Assembly: GCA_022376515.1 (NCBI GenBank)
Contig: WTXI01000047.1
Location: 1-64,000 of the forward strand
Length of the DNA stretch: 64,000 nt
Source: Lactifluus volemus
Lineage: Eukaryota > Basidiomycota > Agaricomycetes > Russulales > Russulaceae
Direction of reading: 5' to 3'
In this document: positions 1 through 10,658 of the stretch, in pieces
How the letters are laid out: the number at the start of each line of letters is the position of its first letter
Numbering within the stretch: position 1 is the stretch's first letter
Notes under the pieces: generated by a model
What the model was told of the DNA's origin: nothing
The model's input: only the letters and a program-made list of their open reading frames with translations
Database searches by the model: none
Program-made: the position numbers and the translations under genes

Positions 1-654
1 TAGTAAACCAACATGTATATGGAAGATGGTAACGAATGTGAAGAGGCAGATCCAGATAACGTAATGAATGCAAGGGGATCAACAGGGTATACGGAGAACG
101 TAACGAGTGTGAAGGTGCTCGGGAAAGACAAAGTCTATATGTCTAGTCCTTGTAAAATGTTTGAAACACGCTCTAGTTCAATCCTACCATCAATTTCATC
201 AAGGTTCCCAACCTCTTCAAGGTCCTCATTCCGAATGAGACCCAGTAAACTCCATGAACCAAGGCACAGAAGCGCGCATGTGGACGTTATGCTGAGTCGG
301 CCCTGTGTATGCGAAAGGACAAGTCAGCCACGGCTGAACAAGTGTTCAACATCAACTGAGGTACCTGTAGGATGTGATAAGCTGTTGAAAGTCAAAAGAG
401 GTACCACACACCAGGAATAGTAAGGTAATCGATTGCCATCCACGAGAGATGTGGATAGGATCGGTAGGACTCTCGCTTCTCCAGCCACCAGCAAATGGGA
501 TCTGCAATATTTTTATCAGGCTTTGTACTGAGGTATTGTTCGAGTTCTTGATCTAATGTAGATGCCGATTCATCAGATGACGTCGCGGCAGGGTCTTGGT
601 CAAAGACATTGACCTTGTCCTGTTATACCTGAAAGTAAGAATAATTGACAAATA
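1..654 (-). pseudogene. hAT transposase C-terminal (hATC) fragment, copy 1
   Basis: This segment is nearly identical to 59465-60118 and is cut by the window start. Read on the minus strand it encodes the end of a hAT transposase: an acidic linker, the 'ADPICWWLEKRESY' block, 'PHLSRMAIDYLTIPG', then in a broken frame the VDVE.LFSRG / STRALLCLGSW dimerisation-domain signature. The family's C-terminal domain dimerises the transposase. Homology to the second copy stops at base 654, where a C-rich element begins. The plus-strand 135-residue ORF here is a shadow of this coding strand. The identity is secure, but the copy is dead or partial. Confidence 0.8.
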
Positions 655-968
655 GATGACGCAGGGTTAGATAATATGGCAAGGTGTAGTGGCATGTGTG
701 TAGCAGAGAGACAATAATGGAAGCAAAGAGGTAGGCAGAGGTGAAAATAGATGCTTTAATTAGATACAGTGGGGTGGCAGTGGTAACAGCAGTAGATGAA
801 GACAATGACACACACTTACCTCATAGGAGGCATGACCCCAACCCTAACCTCTAGGTACCCTGCCTGTACCCCACAAAAACCCCAACCCTAGCCTTGGGGT
901 AAGGGTTTACTGGGGTAAGGGTAAGGGTACCAATAAAAATACCCCAGGGTTACCCTTGTTGATCACTA
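655..968 (-). mobile_element. truncated inverted copy of non-autonomous hAT-type element T
   Basis: The reverse complement matches the left end of the complete element at 16654-17864. Its terminus TAGTGATCAACAAGGG lies at 953-968, followed inward by CCCTTA-type repeats and about two units of the same Pro/Leu/His-coding minisatellite. The rest is missing because the element abuts the hAT fragment at 654. No recognisable protein is encoded. Confidence 0.75.
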
Positions 969-2174
969 CCAAGAATACCTTCATTGATTTTTGATCTTGT
1001 GTTCCACATCAGGATGGAATGCAAAGGATCAGACAATAATTTCAGTGATAATGATGTAAGTACAATGATAGACACAGAAAGGTAAGCAACATGAGAATAT
1101 GCTGGTAATCATATAACTGACAGTACACACTAGAGAGGATGACAACATAGATCATTTCCATTATCAGCATGTCTTCACAATAATTTCAGAGAATATATCA
1201 ATATTCAAGTTAGACCTCAAGAAGTTCAAAAAAAATCCTGAGGCCCTTGAAAGCCTATGTGATCAGGTGCAAGAATCTTTTACACTGCCACATATTGCTA
1301 AATAAAACTTGTGTTATTACATTAGATGACAACATCACTTGGATTTGCACATTCAGATAACATCAGAATCCTTCATGAAGATGGCCTCGACTACATCACA
1401 ATCACCTAACTGAATAATGACTTAATGCCCAACATCCCTCCTCACTCATCTAAGCCAACTCACTGTGAGTGGAATCATCCTGTCCTGGCCAAGCTTCTAT
1501 GTCCTGTTGAACACCTCAAGAAATTCTGAGCACATCCAACTAGGTAAATGAGAACTATTGACATGAAACCATACCATTCGTCAGTTAGGGCCTCACCTGC
1601 ATTAATCAGAGCTTCACATCAGTCAACCAGGGTGTCATGTGCTTCCTTAAAACTTGCATCAGCCAGGCCATCATGCTGATCCACCCAAGTGTTGACCCCA
1701 CCTGTGGTAGCCAGTGTCTCACATATATCACCTTTGTCTGCATCTGCCCAATCATCACATCTATCACCACCCACAGCACAGCTCACCTTTCTATTTGTGA
1801 GCTAACCCCCTCCAACACTGTCTTCCAACATTGAGTCATATTCAACTACACCTACTGTGACCACCAGTAAGCACTGTGTAACTAGCCCAGAGCCACTCAC
1901 CTTTCCTAGCACTGAACAAACCAGGTAGTCAAAATGGTGCCACAGGTCAAAATAACATGAAAAGGTAATCAAGGCACTGATTTAGTATTAGTACTAGTAG
2001 TACAATGGACCAATTTTAAAGACAATATACTACTTACATACAATACATGTGTAAATTACAGTAAGAAACAACAGCCACAGTGAAATCTCCCACAATCTTA
2101 ATGCAATGAGTATGTATATTCAAATTAGGTACCCACAATCTCAATATACAAGCAATGTAAGCCATTGGTGTCAA
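969..2174. other. AT-rich intergenic/degenerate sequence
   Basis: I see no ORF with protein-like features, no TIR or LTR pair, and no RNA gene. The sequence is CpG-poor, like the old transposon remnants around it. Confidence 0.5.
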
Positions 2175-2379
2175 TAGGGTCATTCACAGTAGCCATTATT
2201 TAGCTTATTAATTTGGCCATTCTCATGATTCCCATCAGTTTTTCTCACCTTTTTCTTTGATTATTATCAATGATGGCAATAGAAAGATGGGAATGGAGGA
2301 AAAAAGTAAAGAAAACTGGTGGGAATCATGAGAATGGCCAAATTAATGAGCTAAATAATGGCTACTGTGAAACGCCCTA
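2175..2379. mobile_element. TIR MITE, family A copy 1
   Basis: The two ends are inverted repeats of roughly 55-60 bp: the left begins TAGGGTCATTCACAGTAGCC and the right is its complement ending in GGCTACTGTGAAACGCCCTA. The core is short, about 80 bp, with no ORF. Terminal TA on both sides would fit a TA target duplication (Tc1/mariner-type), which I infer only. A second copy lies at 7335-7531 with the same core. Confidence 0.85.
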
Positions 2380-2495
2380 ATGATAGCAATGACATTCTCA
2401 CACAAACTCAAGCTCACTTGCACACATATGAAAAAGAATGGCAACAGCTGCAATGTTATCAATGACACTCTCATGTGAGAAATCTCACTCACACA

Positions 2496-2667
2496 CATCA
2501 GGAAAACCCATCTGGCCTTAAAGTGTATTAGATGCTCCTTAAAGCTTACTTGAGTGTCTTATTGACAGTGATAAGTAGATTCTTTTACTTTCTACTGTCA
2601 ATAAGACACTCAAGTAAGCTTTAAGGAGCATCTAATACACTTTAAGGCCAGATGGGTTTTCCTGATG
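2496..2667. mobile_element. hairpin MITE, family H copy 1
   Basis: This 172-bp element is almost a perfect palindrome. It starts CATCAGGAAAACCCATCTGG and ends with the complement, with the dyad running to a central AT-rich loop near 2580-2590. There is no coding capacity. Other copies are at 5360, 22113, 23082 and 49728. The flanks of this copy do not show the 2-bp duplication seen for copies 3-5. Confidence 0.9.
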
Positions 2668-2756
2668 TTGTTACTAAGTCACTTGCTGATTCTCTCTATA
2701 CTAGGTATTAACTAGAAACTTATGATATAGTATAATGAAATCTAAGCCCAAGTAAT

Positions 2757-4083
2757 CCATTTCTTCTTGGTCTCTTACCACCACCATCATTGATTTTCCC
2801 ATGATGTTTTACCCTTCTGTTCTCTCCCAAGAATCCTATTTCCAAGCTTTTCAGGACATCATAAACAATGTCCCTAAAGCCAGAGAGGCTATTAAGGCTG
2901 CCCAGGTAGTCCTAAATGCCATTTCCTACAGCATCTCAGCCGATCACTGCCTAGGCAATGGCTCAGGCATCTTTGAAGTGGCCCTTATTGCTGCCCATCA
3001 GTCACCCCAGAAACCTTTTCCCTCCTGCTCTCTCCACAGCCACTCTCCAATGCATTGATGCACTACTAGACAAGCCTAGCAACAATTCTCAGGAATTTTT
3101 ACCTGAAAGGGTTTTTACTGAGATTCCCATTTCTCAGCCCACTCAAACACCCCCCATGGGTACTTTGGGCAGTGAGGCTGAGCCCCTGCTAGCATCCTGC
3201 TACTTCCCCCCAGGGAAGAAGCTTTTCTCTCGCAGGCCACTTACTGCAGATAATGAACTGGGCATTTTCAATATCTACAACATCTTCTGTCATTGCTGGT
3301 TCCTCTCCTGGGACCACCTCATGGTCAATGTCATCTCAGCCCAAAAGGCTAAGGATGGAAAAACTTTTTGGGTTAAGTTTGCTTCCCAGTTTCATGCCCA
3401 CCTGGTCAAGTGTGCTGTTGTGCTTGTACCTTGCCCCATCCATAAGATGAAACAGATGATGTTTGGTTTCATATTAGAGCTTAACAGGGAAGGCTCCCAA
3501 ACCTTCTTTGATCTCACCAAGGGCCTGTGGCTTGCCAGCAAGGCCCAGAAGAGGAAGAAGCAACTCTCATAGCAAAGGAATCATGCATTGAGGTGAGAAC
3601 ACTAAAAGCTAGCCAAAGAAGCTGTCTCAGGCAAACCACAACAGCAATGCCTGAAGTGCAGACATAAGTTCACCTCCTGCAAAGCTAAGAAGAGACACTG
3701 ATGCCCTTTACCATTGGAGGTGAGCAGAAAGAGCAGGGACATGAAGGACAAGGGAAATCCAAAGCCTTTACCCCTTCAAACAAGCCCAAGGCCCCCAAAC
3801 CTCCCACCACACCCCCCAAAACCCCTGTAAACCCCCCACTTACTACTGCTCTCCAGGCTGCTAAGAGCAGAGTGCCCAAAACAGAGCACCCCCTGCCTGG
3901 TGACTACATAGACTGCACATCCAACCACTGTTTGGCGATGCTCAACACCATGTCAAAGAAGTGAGTTCAGAAAGAGGTGATAGACAAAGTTACTTAGACT
4001 AGAGTAGTAGTTCTGTCTAGTTTTTGACTGCACCCCTAGACTGTTACACCCCCTCAGCACAATAGAAATCTGATTTTTTAAAA
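2757..4083 (+). mobile_element. ORF-bearing retroposon R, copy R1
   Basis: The element is bounded by a perfect 13-bp direct repeat AAGCCCAAGTAAT (2744-2756 and 4084-4096), with a T6A6 tract at the 3' end. Its 5' leader, ending in CTCTTACCACCACCATCATT before the start codon, matches the starts of R2, R3 and R4. Full-length size, a 3' A-run and a long TSD are the marks of LINE-type target-primed insertion. No reverse transcriptase is present, so it must be mobilised in trans (inference). Confidence 0.85.
2801..3964 (+). pseudogene. R-family zinc-finger protein, decayed (R1)
   Basis: The ATG at 2801 opens a frame that shifts near 3040 into the frame ending at 3572, with a last piece at 3701-3964. 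The conserved core (about 3250-3560) reads NELGIFNIYNIF, then WFLSWDHLMVNVISAQKAKD, FHAHLVKCAVVLVP, and MMFGFILELNREG. It is followed by a basic stretch and a CxxC zinc finger (CLKCRHKF) whose next conserved codon is TGA. A Pro/Lys-rich tail follows. Function is unknown; a nucleic-acid-binding role is only suggested by the finger and basic region. Frameshifts and stops make this copy inactive. Confidence 0.7.
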
Positions 4084-4096
4084 AAGCCCAAGTAAT

Positions 4097-5359
4097 TAAA
4101 ACACATCATCACAAAGGGCTAATCATCTAACAGGCATTCACCAGCTTTCTGTCTTTACAGGCATTAGCAAATGCTCTGCTTTTATAAAATAAGCTAAACT
4201 TACCCAGCCTAGAGCAACTTAAGAGCCAATGGATGACAGTGTGGTTATCCACATGACAGTCTACATCAGGAAAACCCAAGGTTGCTTAAAGGTGCTTAGT
4301 GGTCTTAATAGTCTTAAATTTACTTTTTTACTTAATTTTGCTTGATGAAAATTTTATTTAAGCACAATTAAGCAACTTAAGCAGGCTCAACATGCTCAGC
4401 ATAACAATCTGCATGCTTCAGGGCTGATATGGGAGTCTGGCCCCTATTAGTAGTGAGTGCTACAGTTTTAGTGGTCAGTGGGATCCTCCCTCTGATAAGA
4501 TGGGCTATCATCTCTTTCAGTGCTTTCTCTCCAAGCTTCTAACTCCCCTTGTCAGATTAGCCCTCTTACTTTTTCTCTCTCCTTTGCTTTAGCTTTTGAA
4601 TAACATCACCCCTTCTAGTCTTGCTCTCACACTTCATCCCTTTTTACTTACTCACCCTGTGCCCTTTCCTTTCTCTTTTTTTTATGTTTCTTTTCTGTTT
4701 TCTCTTCATGGCCTTTTCTTGCTACCCTGTATAGTAGCCCTTTTTCTCTGTGTACTATCTGTATAGTAGTCTATTCTCTTCATGTACCATCCATGTTATC
4801 CAGCCTTTAACTGTGCCTGCTTGCTCCAATGTCACATGTTCTGGGACCTGAGGGTTCAGCCTCCCTATCCTGTCACTCCACTTTGATGCCACATGTAAGC
4901 CATCATAGTGAGGTATGATGATTAGTGGCTTTAGATCAGGATCTGTCCAACAGTCCATAGTAAAGAAAATCTTTCTAATAGATTGTAGCTAATAATCAAA
5001 TACTTAAATATAAATTAATTCCCTTTACTGTATTGGCTACACACCTGCATATGGGCTGTGAGATATTCAAAGTGCTCAGCCTGTAGCTCCAAAATGCAAT
5101 TGCTAATTATTATACAATAGGGAATATTGACTCTAACTTAGGCTCCAAGTCAGCAATCTCTAGAGACCTTTGAATTGCCCCTTGCTGCCAGTGACTCAGA
5201 AAGAACACCTGAGTTATTATATCCTCAGGCTCAAAGACCTCAAAATGCCCTCATAGACCCTTATCCCCCTACACCTAGCTAGAGCAGCCTAAGGTGTCAG
5301 CAATGAGCAGAGCAGTAAGAGGCCATTTCTCCTGAGCCAGAGTCTGGGCTAGCAGGCAA
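4097..5359. other. degenerate sequence with an old H-like MITE
   Basis: A diverged family-H left end (CATCAGGAAAACCC) begins at 4264, followed by inverted GCTTAA/TTAAGC motifs to about 4400. A 67-codon minus-strand frame at 4755-4958 has no recognisable homology and is probably fortuitous. The rest is CpG-poor with no supported gene. Confidence 0.4.
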
Positions 5360-5488
5360 CATCAGGAAAACCCATCTGGCCTTAAACTGTATTAGATGCT
5401 TCTTAAAGCTTACTTGAGTATCTTGTGATGTTGATAAGTAGATCCTTCTACTTACCAACATTGAGGATCTACTTATGAACATCTCAAG
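5360..5488. mobile_element. hairpin MITE family H copy 2, right end lost
   Basis: The left arm starts CATCAGGAAAACCCATCTGG and the dyad partner of the inner arm follows the centre (about 5455), but the outer right arm is absent. The element joins directly to Copia gag sequence at 5489, so a deletion or rearrangement removed its right end. Confidence 0.75.
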
Positions 5489-5757
5489 ATGAACTGGCAG
5501 TCATGGCCATCATTAGGGCGCTTCCACACTCCTTTGACAACATTGTTCACACCATCTCCGTCCTGGACAAGTTTCACAAGCCATCTGTCATCCAGTCACT
5601 CAGTAACATGGATCAGACACATTCAAACCTCTGTGGGACCACCTCTGCCTTCTCTGTATCATCTCCTGCACCCAGATCGTCCTCCAAGCCTTCCCAAGCG
5701 TCCTCCCTTCCTTCACAATCCACCTCTCCTCAAAACTCACAGAATAGGACCTTCACT
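5489..5757 (+). pseudogene. Copia-1-type gag fragment
   Basis: The frame at 5503 gives AVMAIIRALPHSFDNIV, then ISVLDKFHKPSVIQSL and SNMDQTHSNL, and a Ser/Pro linker. This matches residues of the Copia-1 gag at 12750-13090 with few changes. The fragment stops just before the zinc knuckle, where an LTR begins. The LTR is inverted relative to this gag fragment, so the arrangement is secondary, not a normal 5' end. Confidence 0.8.
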
Positions 5758-5977
5758 TGTTTTAACTGGAGCTGTGAAGGGCCCTTGAGTCACAGAGGAC
5801 CAAGAGGACTGCAGTGGAGAGAATGAGACTATATTAACCAAAGACAATGATAACAACTGACCTGCAGTGGAGAGAATGAGACTGAAGTCCCCAAAACTCC
5901 GTCCACTGCAGTAAAGGCAAGCCTGACTAAGCATATACTAAATAAGGGAGGCAAACAGTCAAAGAAGTGTTGGGCTG
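5758..5977 (-). repeat. Copia-1 LTR copy, end lost
   Basis: This sequence matches the Copia-1 LTRs at 9069 and 13743. It begins TGTTTTAACTGGAGC and is recognisable to about 5977, but lacks the terminal AGCCCAAATAACA. It carries the LTR's two direct sub-repeats (CTGCAGTGGAGAGAATGAGA). The strand given is the sense of the parent element. Confidence 0.85.
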
Positions 5978-5996
5978 ACATTGAATAATTGTAGCT

Positions 5997-6674
5997 GTGC
6001 TGTGTATAGAATGCAAGATATATCTACATTGCATGAGAGTGTCTCTGAAGAACCTACATGCATACAATCACCTATCCACTACACCTATTAGATTGGCTCA
6101 CAAACCAGCTCAGATTGACATTGCAAAGAGTGTGCATGCTAGTGTTATTGATCCTTACACCATCTCATTCAACTTTATGGGTGGCAACAAGCAGCAACAA
6201 GAAGAGATAATAGAGATATTAGAAACACAGGAGCAGGCACAAGGCTCTCCTCCTTCCCCAGATAGTCCCATTTCATGCCTAGATGCACAAAATCAGTGTG
6301 ACACAATGAATTCTTCTAAGGCATCTGGTACATCATGGTGCCCAGTTTGCAGATCACCTGTGCCATTCCCACTTCCCACCTCACTGTTGGCAGTGCAAGT
6401 GCCACACACAAAGTTTCCCCAGCCTAGTCTATCATGTAGAGATCAAGAAACACAGACAGATTTTCCTGATTCTAGAATCTTGCATAGATTGCATGCCCCA
6501 CATCATCATTCCTGCACCTTGTGCGAAGTCCAGGCCTCTCATGGCTTTCAATCTCATTCTGACATGTGCTGTGTGGCACATGCAGATACAGTCCATGCTT
6601 TACACAATGTGCATCTGAATCACTGCACATTGTACATGATACATGTATCACACCAAGTGCATCCAATTCCTTGA
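5997..6674 (+). CDS. hypothetical Cys/His-rich frame, uncertain
   Basis: The frame runs 225 codons. It holds a CPVCRSP motif and a C-terminal half unusually rich in Cys and His (CTLCEV, CCVAHADTVHALHNVH). I recognise no family. The start is arbitrary and there is no sign of splice sites or a homologue elsewhere in the window. It could be a remnant of an element-encoded protein or a chance frame in repetitive CAT/TGC-rich DNA. Confidence 0.25.
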   Translation: MLCIECKIYLHCMRVSLKNLHAYNHLSTTPIRLAHKPAQIDIAKSVHASVIDPYTISFNFMGGNKQQQEEIIEILETQEQAQGSPPSPDSPISCLDAQNQCDTMNSSKASGTSWCPVCRSPVPFPLPTSLLAVQVPHTKFPQPSLSCRDQETQTDFPDSRILHRLHAPHHHSCTLCEVQASHGFQSHSDMCCVAHADTVHALHNVHLNHCTLYMIHVSHQVHPIP

Positions 6675-6863
6675 ACATTGTGTACAGTATACACTTCATA
6701 CAATATATACTGTGCACATTCTGTCCCTACTCCTCTGCCAGCCACACTAGAGCCATTGCAAATAACTATCAATGGCCAAAGCTTGACACAGATCATTCAA
6801 GAAGTGTAAGAAAACAGTATGAGGGAGGCCACTCCTTTTCCTCTTACCACCATCATCTCACTC

Positions 6864-7307
6864 ATGCCTCGCCAGAAATGTATACTGTCCCCTCCTGTGG
6901 ACTCTGCCCACCCCACCCCCCTTCCTGCTCTTCACGAACTTATCCTTTGCTCACCTGAACCCCCTCCCTCCACATTTGAAGACTTGAAGTTTTTTCTCTC
7001 TGACTTCCCCAGCCTTGCTAATAGGGCTCTTGTTAAGGACTGCCTGGAGACCTCTGCTCTCCTGTGTGATTTTTTTCAAGTCCTCCATGGCTGTTTGCCC
7101 TTCCTGCCCCCTCCTCCTCCTCCCCCTCCCTCCTCCTTCCCACCTTTGGACCTCTCTGTGATCCAGAACACCCTCCAGTTGCTCTCCATGGCAATGGCTA
7201 ACCTCCAGAAAAAGGTCAATGCCCCTGCCCCCCCTGCCCTGAAAGCCCATGTCACTGCCAAGCCTCCAGCCAAAGCCACCCCTAAAGCCCCCTTACTTAG
7301 GCCCTAG
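6864..7307 (+). CDS. hypothetical Pro-rich protein with R-like 5' leader
   Basis: The ATG at 6864 gives about 147 residues: a hydrophobic/acidic segment (FEDLKFFLSDFPSLANRAL), a run of eight prolines, a short amphipathic helix ending in MAMANLQKKV, then an Ala/Pro/Lys tail. The bases before the ATG (CCTCTTACCACCATCATC) closely resemble the 5' leader of the R retroposons. The helix plus Ala/Pro/Lys tail recalls N-termini of fungal LINE ORF1 proteins, but this is weak. A longer in-frame start at 6819 is possible. Confidence 0.35.
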   Translation: MPRQKCILSPPVDSAHPTPLPALHELILCSPEPPPSTFEDLKFFLSDFPSLANRALVKDCLETSALLCDFFQVLHGCLPFLPPPPPPPPSSFPPLDLSVIQNTLQLLSMAMANLQKKVNAPAPPALKAHVTAKPPAKATPKAPLLRP

Positions 7308-7334
7308 CTTACCAGCTTGAACTTAAGCCTACAA

Positions 7335-7531
7335 TAGAGTCATTCACAGTAGCCATTATTTAGCTCATTAATTTGGCCACTCTCATGATTTCCACTAGTT
7401 TTTCTCACCTTTTTCTTTGATTATCATCAATGATGGCAATAGAAAGATGGGAATGGAGGAAAAAAGTAAAGAGAACTGGTAGGAATCACCAAATTAATGA
7501 GCTAAATAATGGCTACTGTGAAATGCCCTGA
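7335..7531. mobile_element. TIR MITE, family A copy 2
   Basis: It has the same inverted ends and core as 2175-2379 (CATTCACAGTAGCCATTATT on the left, its complement on the right). About 10 bp are deleted in the right arm (GGAATCACCAAATT) and there are scattered transitions. Confidence 0.85.
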
Positions 7532-7917
7532 TACAAGCTTACTGTTCTAAGAGACCTCACTCTTCATTTCTGAACCTCTTAGACCTCTGATCCCTGTCTC
7601 ATGCTGTCAGTAATGCTGCAAGTTACTGCTGATACTCTGTCAAGTGTCTCTTGACTTAGTACTTCTGGAACCTGACCCTTATGGACTGACATCACTAAGG
7701 TTTTCCTGAACCACCTGACTCTACCAAGAGCATAGGAACTGCTCATTCCTAACAAGATGGGTTTTCCTGATGTACTGTAAGTTTTCTATCACTTTATAGA
7801 TCATCTCATATACACTACCTGACCAGCTTCTCCATCACTTGGGGTGCTACAAGCAGGCTTCTTGTAGTGTCTTGAACTACATCATCTACTGAAGACAGTC
7901 AAAATGACACTGTGGCA
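7532..7917. other. no gene seen; terminal scrap of an H MITE
   Basis: The only recognisable item is a family-H right terminus (AAGATGGGTTTTCCTGATG) at 7754-7772 with no matching left arm. Confidence 0.4.
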
Positions 7918-7922
7918 GCTTC

Positions 7923-8165
7923 TGTTTTAACTGGAGCTGTGAAGGGCCCTTGAGTCACAGAGGACCAAGGGGACTGCAGTGGAGAGAATGAGACTATATT
8001 GACCAAAGACAATGATAACAACTGACCTGCAGTGGAGAGAATGAGACTAAAGTCCCCAGAACTCTGTCCACTGCAGTAAAGGCAAGCCTGACTAAGCATA
8101 TACTAAATAAGGAAGGCAAATAGTCAAAGAAGCATTGGGCTGACACTACAGTAGCCCAAATAACA
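7923..8165 (-). repeat. solo LTR of Copia-1 family with intact TSD
   Basis: A complete 243-bp LTR (TGTTTTAA...AATAACA on the plus strand) is flanked by a perfect 5-bp duplication GCTTC (7918-7922 and 8166-8170). Its boundaries define the LTR ends used for the Copia-1 element. It is a product of LTR-LTR recombination. Confidence 0.93.
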
Positions 8166-8170
8166 GCTTC

Positions 8171-8634
8171 AATAACTTGCACAGGGACAAAAGGTACATT
8201 CTTATAAAAGCCAGTACAGCAACCATATTTTCCTCAATATTAGCACTAGGCACAACTAGGCACAGTTTGCTATTTTTTCTCCAACAAACTCTGTAGCTTA
8301 GTCATATGCTTCTAACCTTTTCTCTTTCTTTTATTTGTTCAATTTGATTTATTGTATGTTTGGGGGGGGGGGAAGCTAGGTACAGGGTTGGTAACCCTAA
8401 TCATATCTGGTGCAGATCTGTTCATCACAAAGCCCCCTGTTGGGAGTTGTAGCTTCTCTTTCTCCCACCTGGGCCAACTGGACTTATGATAATGAGTCTG
8501 CACTCATTGCTTTTCTTATTGAACACAAAGCTAAAGGTGGGGATGACGCAAATTTCAAATCATCCATTTAGAAAGCTGCCACTGCAAAGATGGCAAAGCA
8601 TCCTACAGATGGAGCCCCCAAGCTTGCAGAATTA
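8171..8634. other. no gene seen
   Basis: The interval contains a run of ten G residues near 8361. I see no supported ORF or RNA gene. Confidence 0.4.
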
Positions 8635-8877
8635 TGTTATTTGGGCTACTGTAGTGTCAGCCCAATGCTTCTTTGACTATTTGCCTTCCTTATTTAGTAT
8701 ATGCTTAGTCAGGCTTGCCTTTACTGCAGTGGACAGAGTTCTGGGGACTTTAGTCTCATTCTCTCCACTGCAGGTCAGTTGTTATCATTATCTTTGGTCA
8801 ATATAGTCTCATTCTCTCCACTGCAGTCCCCTTGGTCCTCTGTGACTCAAGGGCCCTTCACAGCTCCAGTTAAAACA
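8635..8877 (+). repeat. solo LTR of Copia-1 family, inverted
   Basis: A complete 243-bp LTR lies in the opposite orientation to 7923-8165 (TGTTATTTGGGC...TTAAAACA). Its flanks AATTA and ACTAC do not match, so it either lost its duplication or arose by rearrangement. Confidence 0.9.
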
Positions 8878-9068
8878 ACTACGCTTCAGCAAGGCATGTG
8901 AGGAACTGTATGCACATACAAAATGAATATGGATAGTATCACCTTGATGCTACAAGGCAATCTCATGCTGAGGCCACTTGACATCTTATCTTCAATCACT
9001 GTCATTATATTTATCAGTTGAGGAAAATTGTTGCTTTCTCAGCTTTGCACATTGTTCTATGTCTGATA

Positions 9069-9300
9069 TGTTTTGACTGGAGCTGTGAAGGGCCCTTGAG
9101 TCACAGAGGACCAAGGGGACTGGAGTGGAGAGAATGAGACTGTATTGACCAAAGACAATGATAACAACTGACCTGCAGTGGAGAGAATGAGACTAAAGTC
9201 CCCAGAACTCTGTCCACTGCAGTAAAGGCAAGCCTGACTAAGCATATACTAAATAAGGAAGGCAAATAGTCACAGAACCGTTGGGCTGACACTACAGTAG
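9069..9300 (-). repeat. Copia-1 3' LTR (end-truncated)
   Basis: It is homologous to 13743-13985 from TGTTTTGACTGG onward, lacking CCCAAATAACA at the inner edge. The junction with the coding region creates the artificial read-through MAADIFT-TVVSAQ. Confidence 0.9.
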
Positions 9301-10593
9301 TGAAGATATCAGCAGCCATTTCAGAAGTAGAAACAAATGTGGGTGTAATAAAACTGTCCTGAACAGCATCTCTCAACCAAAATAAGCGAAGAGAAAGATG
9401 CTTCATCTTGCTGTGATGCTCTGGGTTCTTGCTCACAGCAATGGCGCTCTGATTGTCCATTCTGAGCAATGATGGTCCAGAGATCAAGTATCCAAGCTCC
9501 CCCATGAACTGACGCATCCAAAGGATCTCCTTTCCGGCCTCAACAGCAGCAATGTGCTCTGCTTCAGTGGTGGATAGAGCAACAAGTGCCTGAAGCTTAG
9601 AGCTCCAGGAGACTGCACCAGTGCCAATCTTGACCACAAACCCTCCAGTGGACTTCCCATTGTCAGGATTGCCTCCATGGTCCGAATCAGAGTAAGTGAT
9701 GAAGGGCTCTGGACTGTCAGAAGGCTGATAGACGAGCTTGTAGTCCATTGTGCCCTTGAGATAGTGCAAAACATGCTTGACAGCTTGCCAGTGCTGAAGA
9801 CCAGGATTGGAGCTGAATCTGGCAAGAATCCGGCAGAGTAGGCAATGTCTGGCCTTGTGGTGACAGCCAGATACATGAGGGACCCAACAATGGAGATATA
9901 GGGAAGTTGGCACATCTCAGCAGCTTCTGCATCGCTCTGAGGGGACATGGAGGTGGAAAGGCATGATCCAGGGTTGAGAGGAGTGGAGACAGGCTTACAA
10001 TCATGCAGACCATGCTCCTGGAGGAGGTTGGCAATGAACTGGCTCTGAGAGAGGGAAAGGGAATGTTTGGAGCGGTCTCTGTGAATCTCCATGCCCAGGA
10101 GTTGGGTAGTGGCTCCAAGATCACGGAGTTTGAAGTGAGAAGACAGCTCCTGAATCACTGAGTCAATCTGGGCACCATCTTTGCAGGCAAGGGTGATATC
10201 ATCCACAAAGACAGGCATTAGGATGCGCACATCGCCTCTGAGGTAGATATACAGTCCATGGTCGGACTGGACGCGTTGGAAGCCCATAGACTTGAGCACA
10301 GAGTAGAGGGTCTGGTTCCAAACTCGACCAGCTTGCTTCAACCCATACAATGACTTCCTCAACCTACACACATGGTCTGGTCCACCAACCTCAAATCCCT
10401 CAGGCTGCTGCATGTAGATCTCCTCCTCAAGAGTGCCATTCAGATAGGCATGAGAGATGTCCACAGAACGGAGCTCAAGGTCCTCCAAGGCAGCAATGGC
10501 AAGGATGATTCTGATGGTGGAATAGTGAACAGTGGGGGCAAATGTCTCCTTGAAGTCAAAGCCAGGGCGCTGGGAGTAGCCTTTTGCGACCAA
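9301..10593 (-). pseudogene. Copia-1 reverse transcriptase and RNase H
   Basis: The RT frame (10593 to about 9860) holds DFKETFAPTV, SAYLNGTLEEEI-type and YGLKQAGRVWNQTL motifs, and the catalytic box FVDD (VFVDDITLAC). RNase H follows in another frame (from 9913): YSDSDHGGNPDNGKS, STTEAEHIA, MDNQSAI, and a C-terminal MAADIFT. In the family these copy element RNA into cDNA and degrade the template. A frameshift separates RT from RNase H, and RNase H loses its end at the LTR fusion. Confidence 0.88.
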
Positions 10594-10658
10594 TCTGGCC
10601 TTGTAGCGTTCAAGGGAGCCATCAGCATTTTACTTGACCTTGAAGAACCATCTGGAGC

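Noticed and set aside
13..420. 135-codon plus-strand frame, repeated at 59477-59884
   Set aside because: It lies antisense to clear hATC transposase codons; its duplication reflects the duplicated transposon end.
840..960. telomere-like TAAGGG/CCCTTA repeats
   Set aside because: Only a few units, not the TTAGGG register, and they sit inside the termini of element T in both copies; not a telomere.
7923..8877. inverted pair of Copia-1 LTRs as a composite TIR element
   Set aside because: The left copy has its own perfect 5-bp TSD, so it is an independent solo LTR; no outer duplication is seen.
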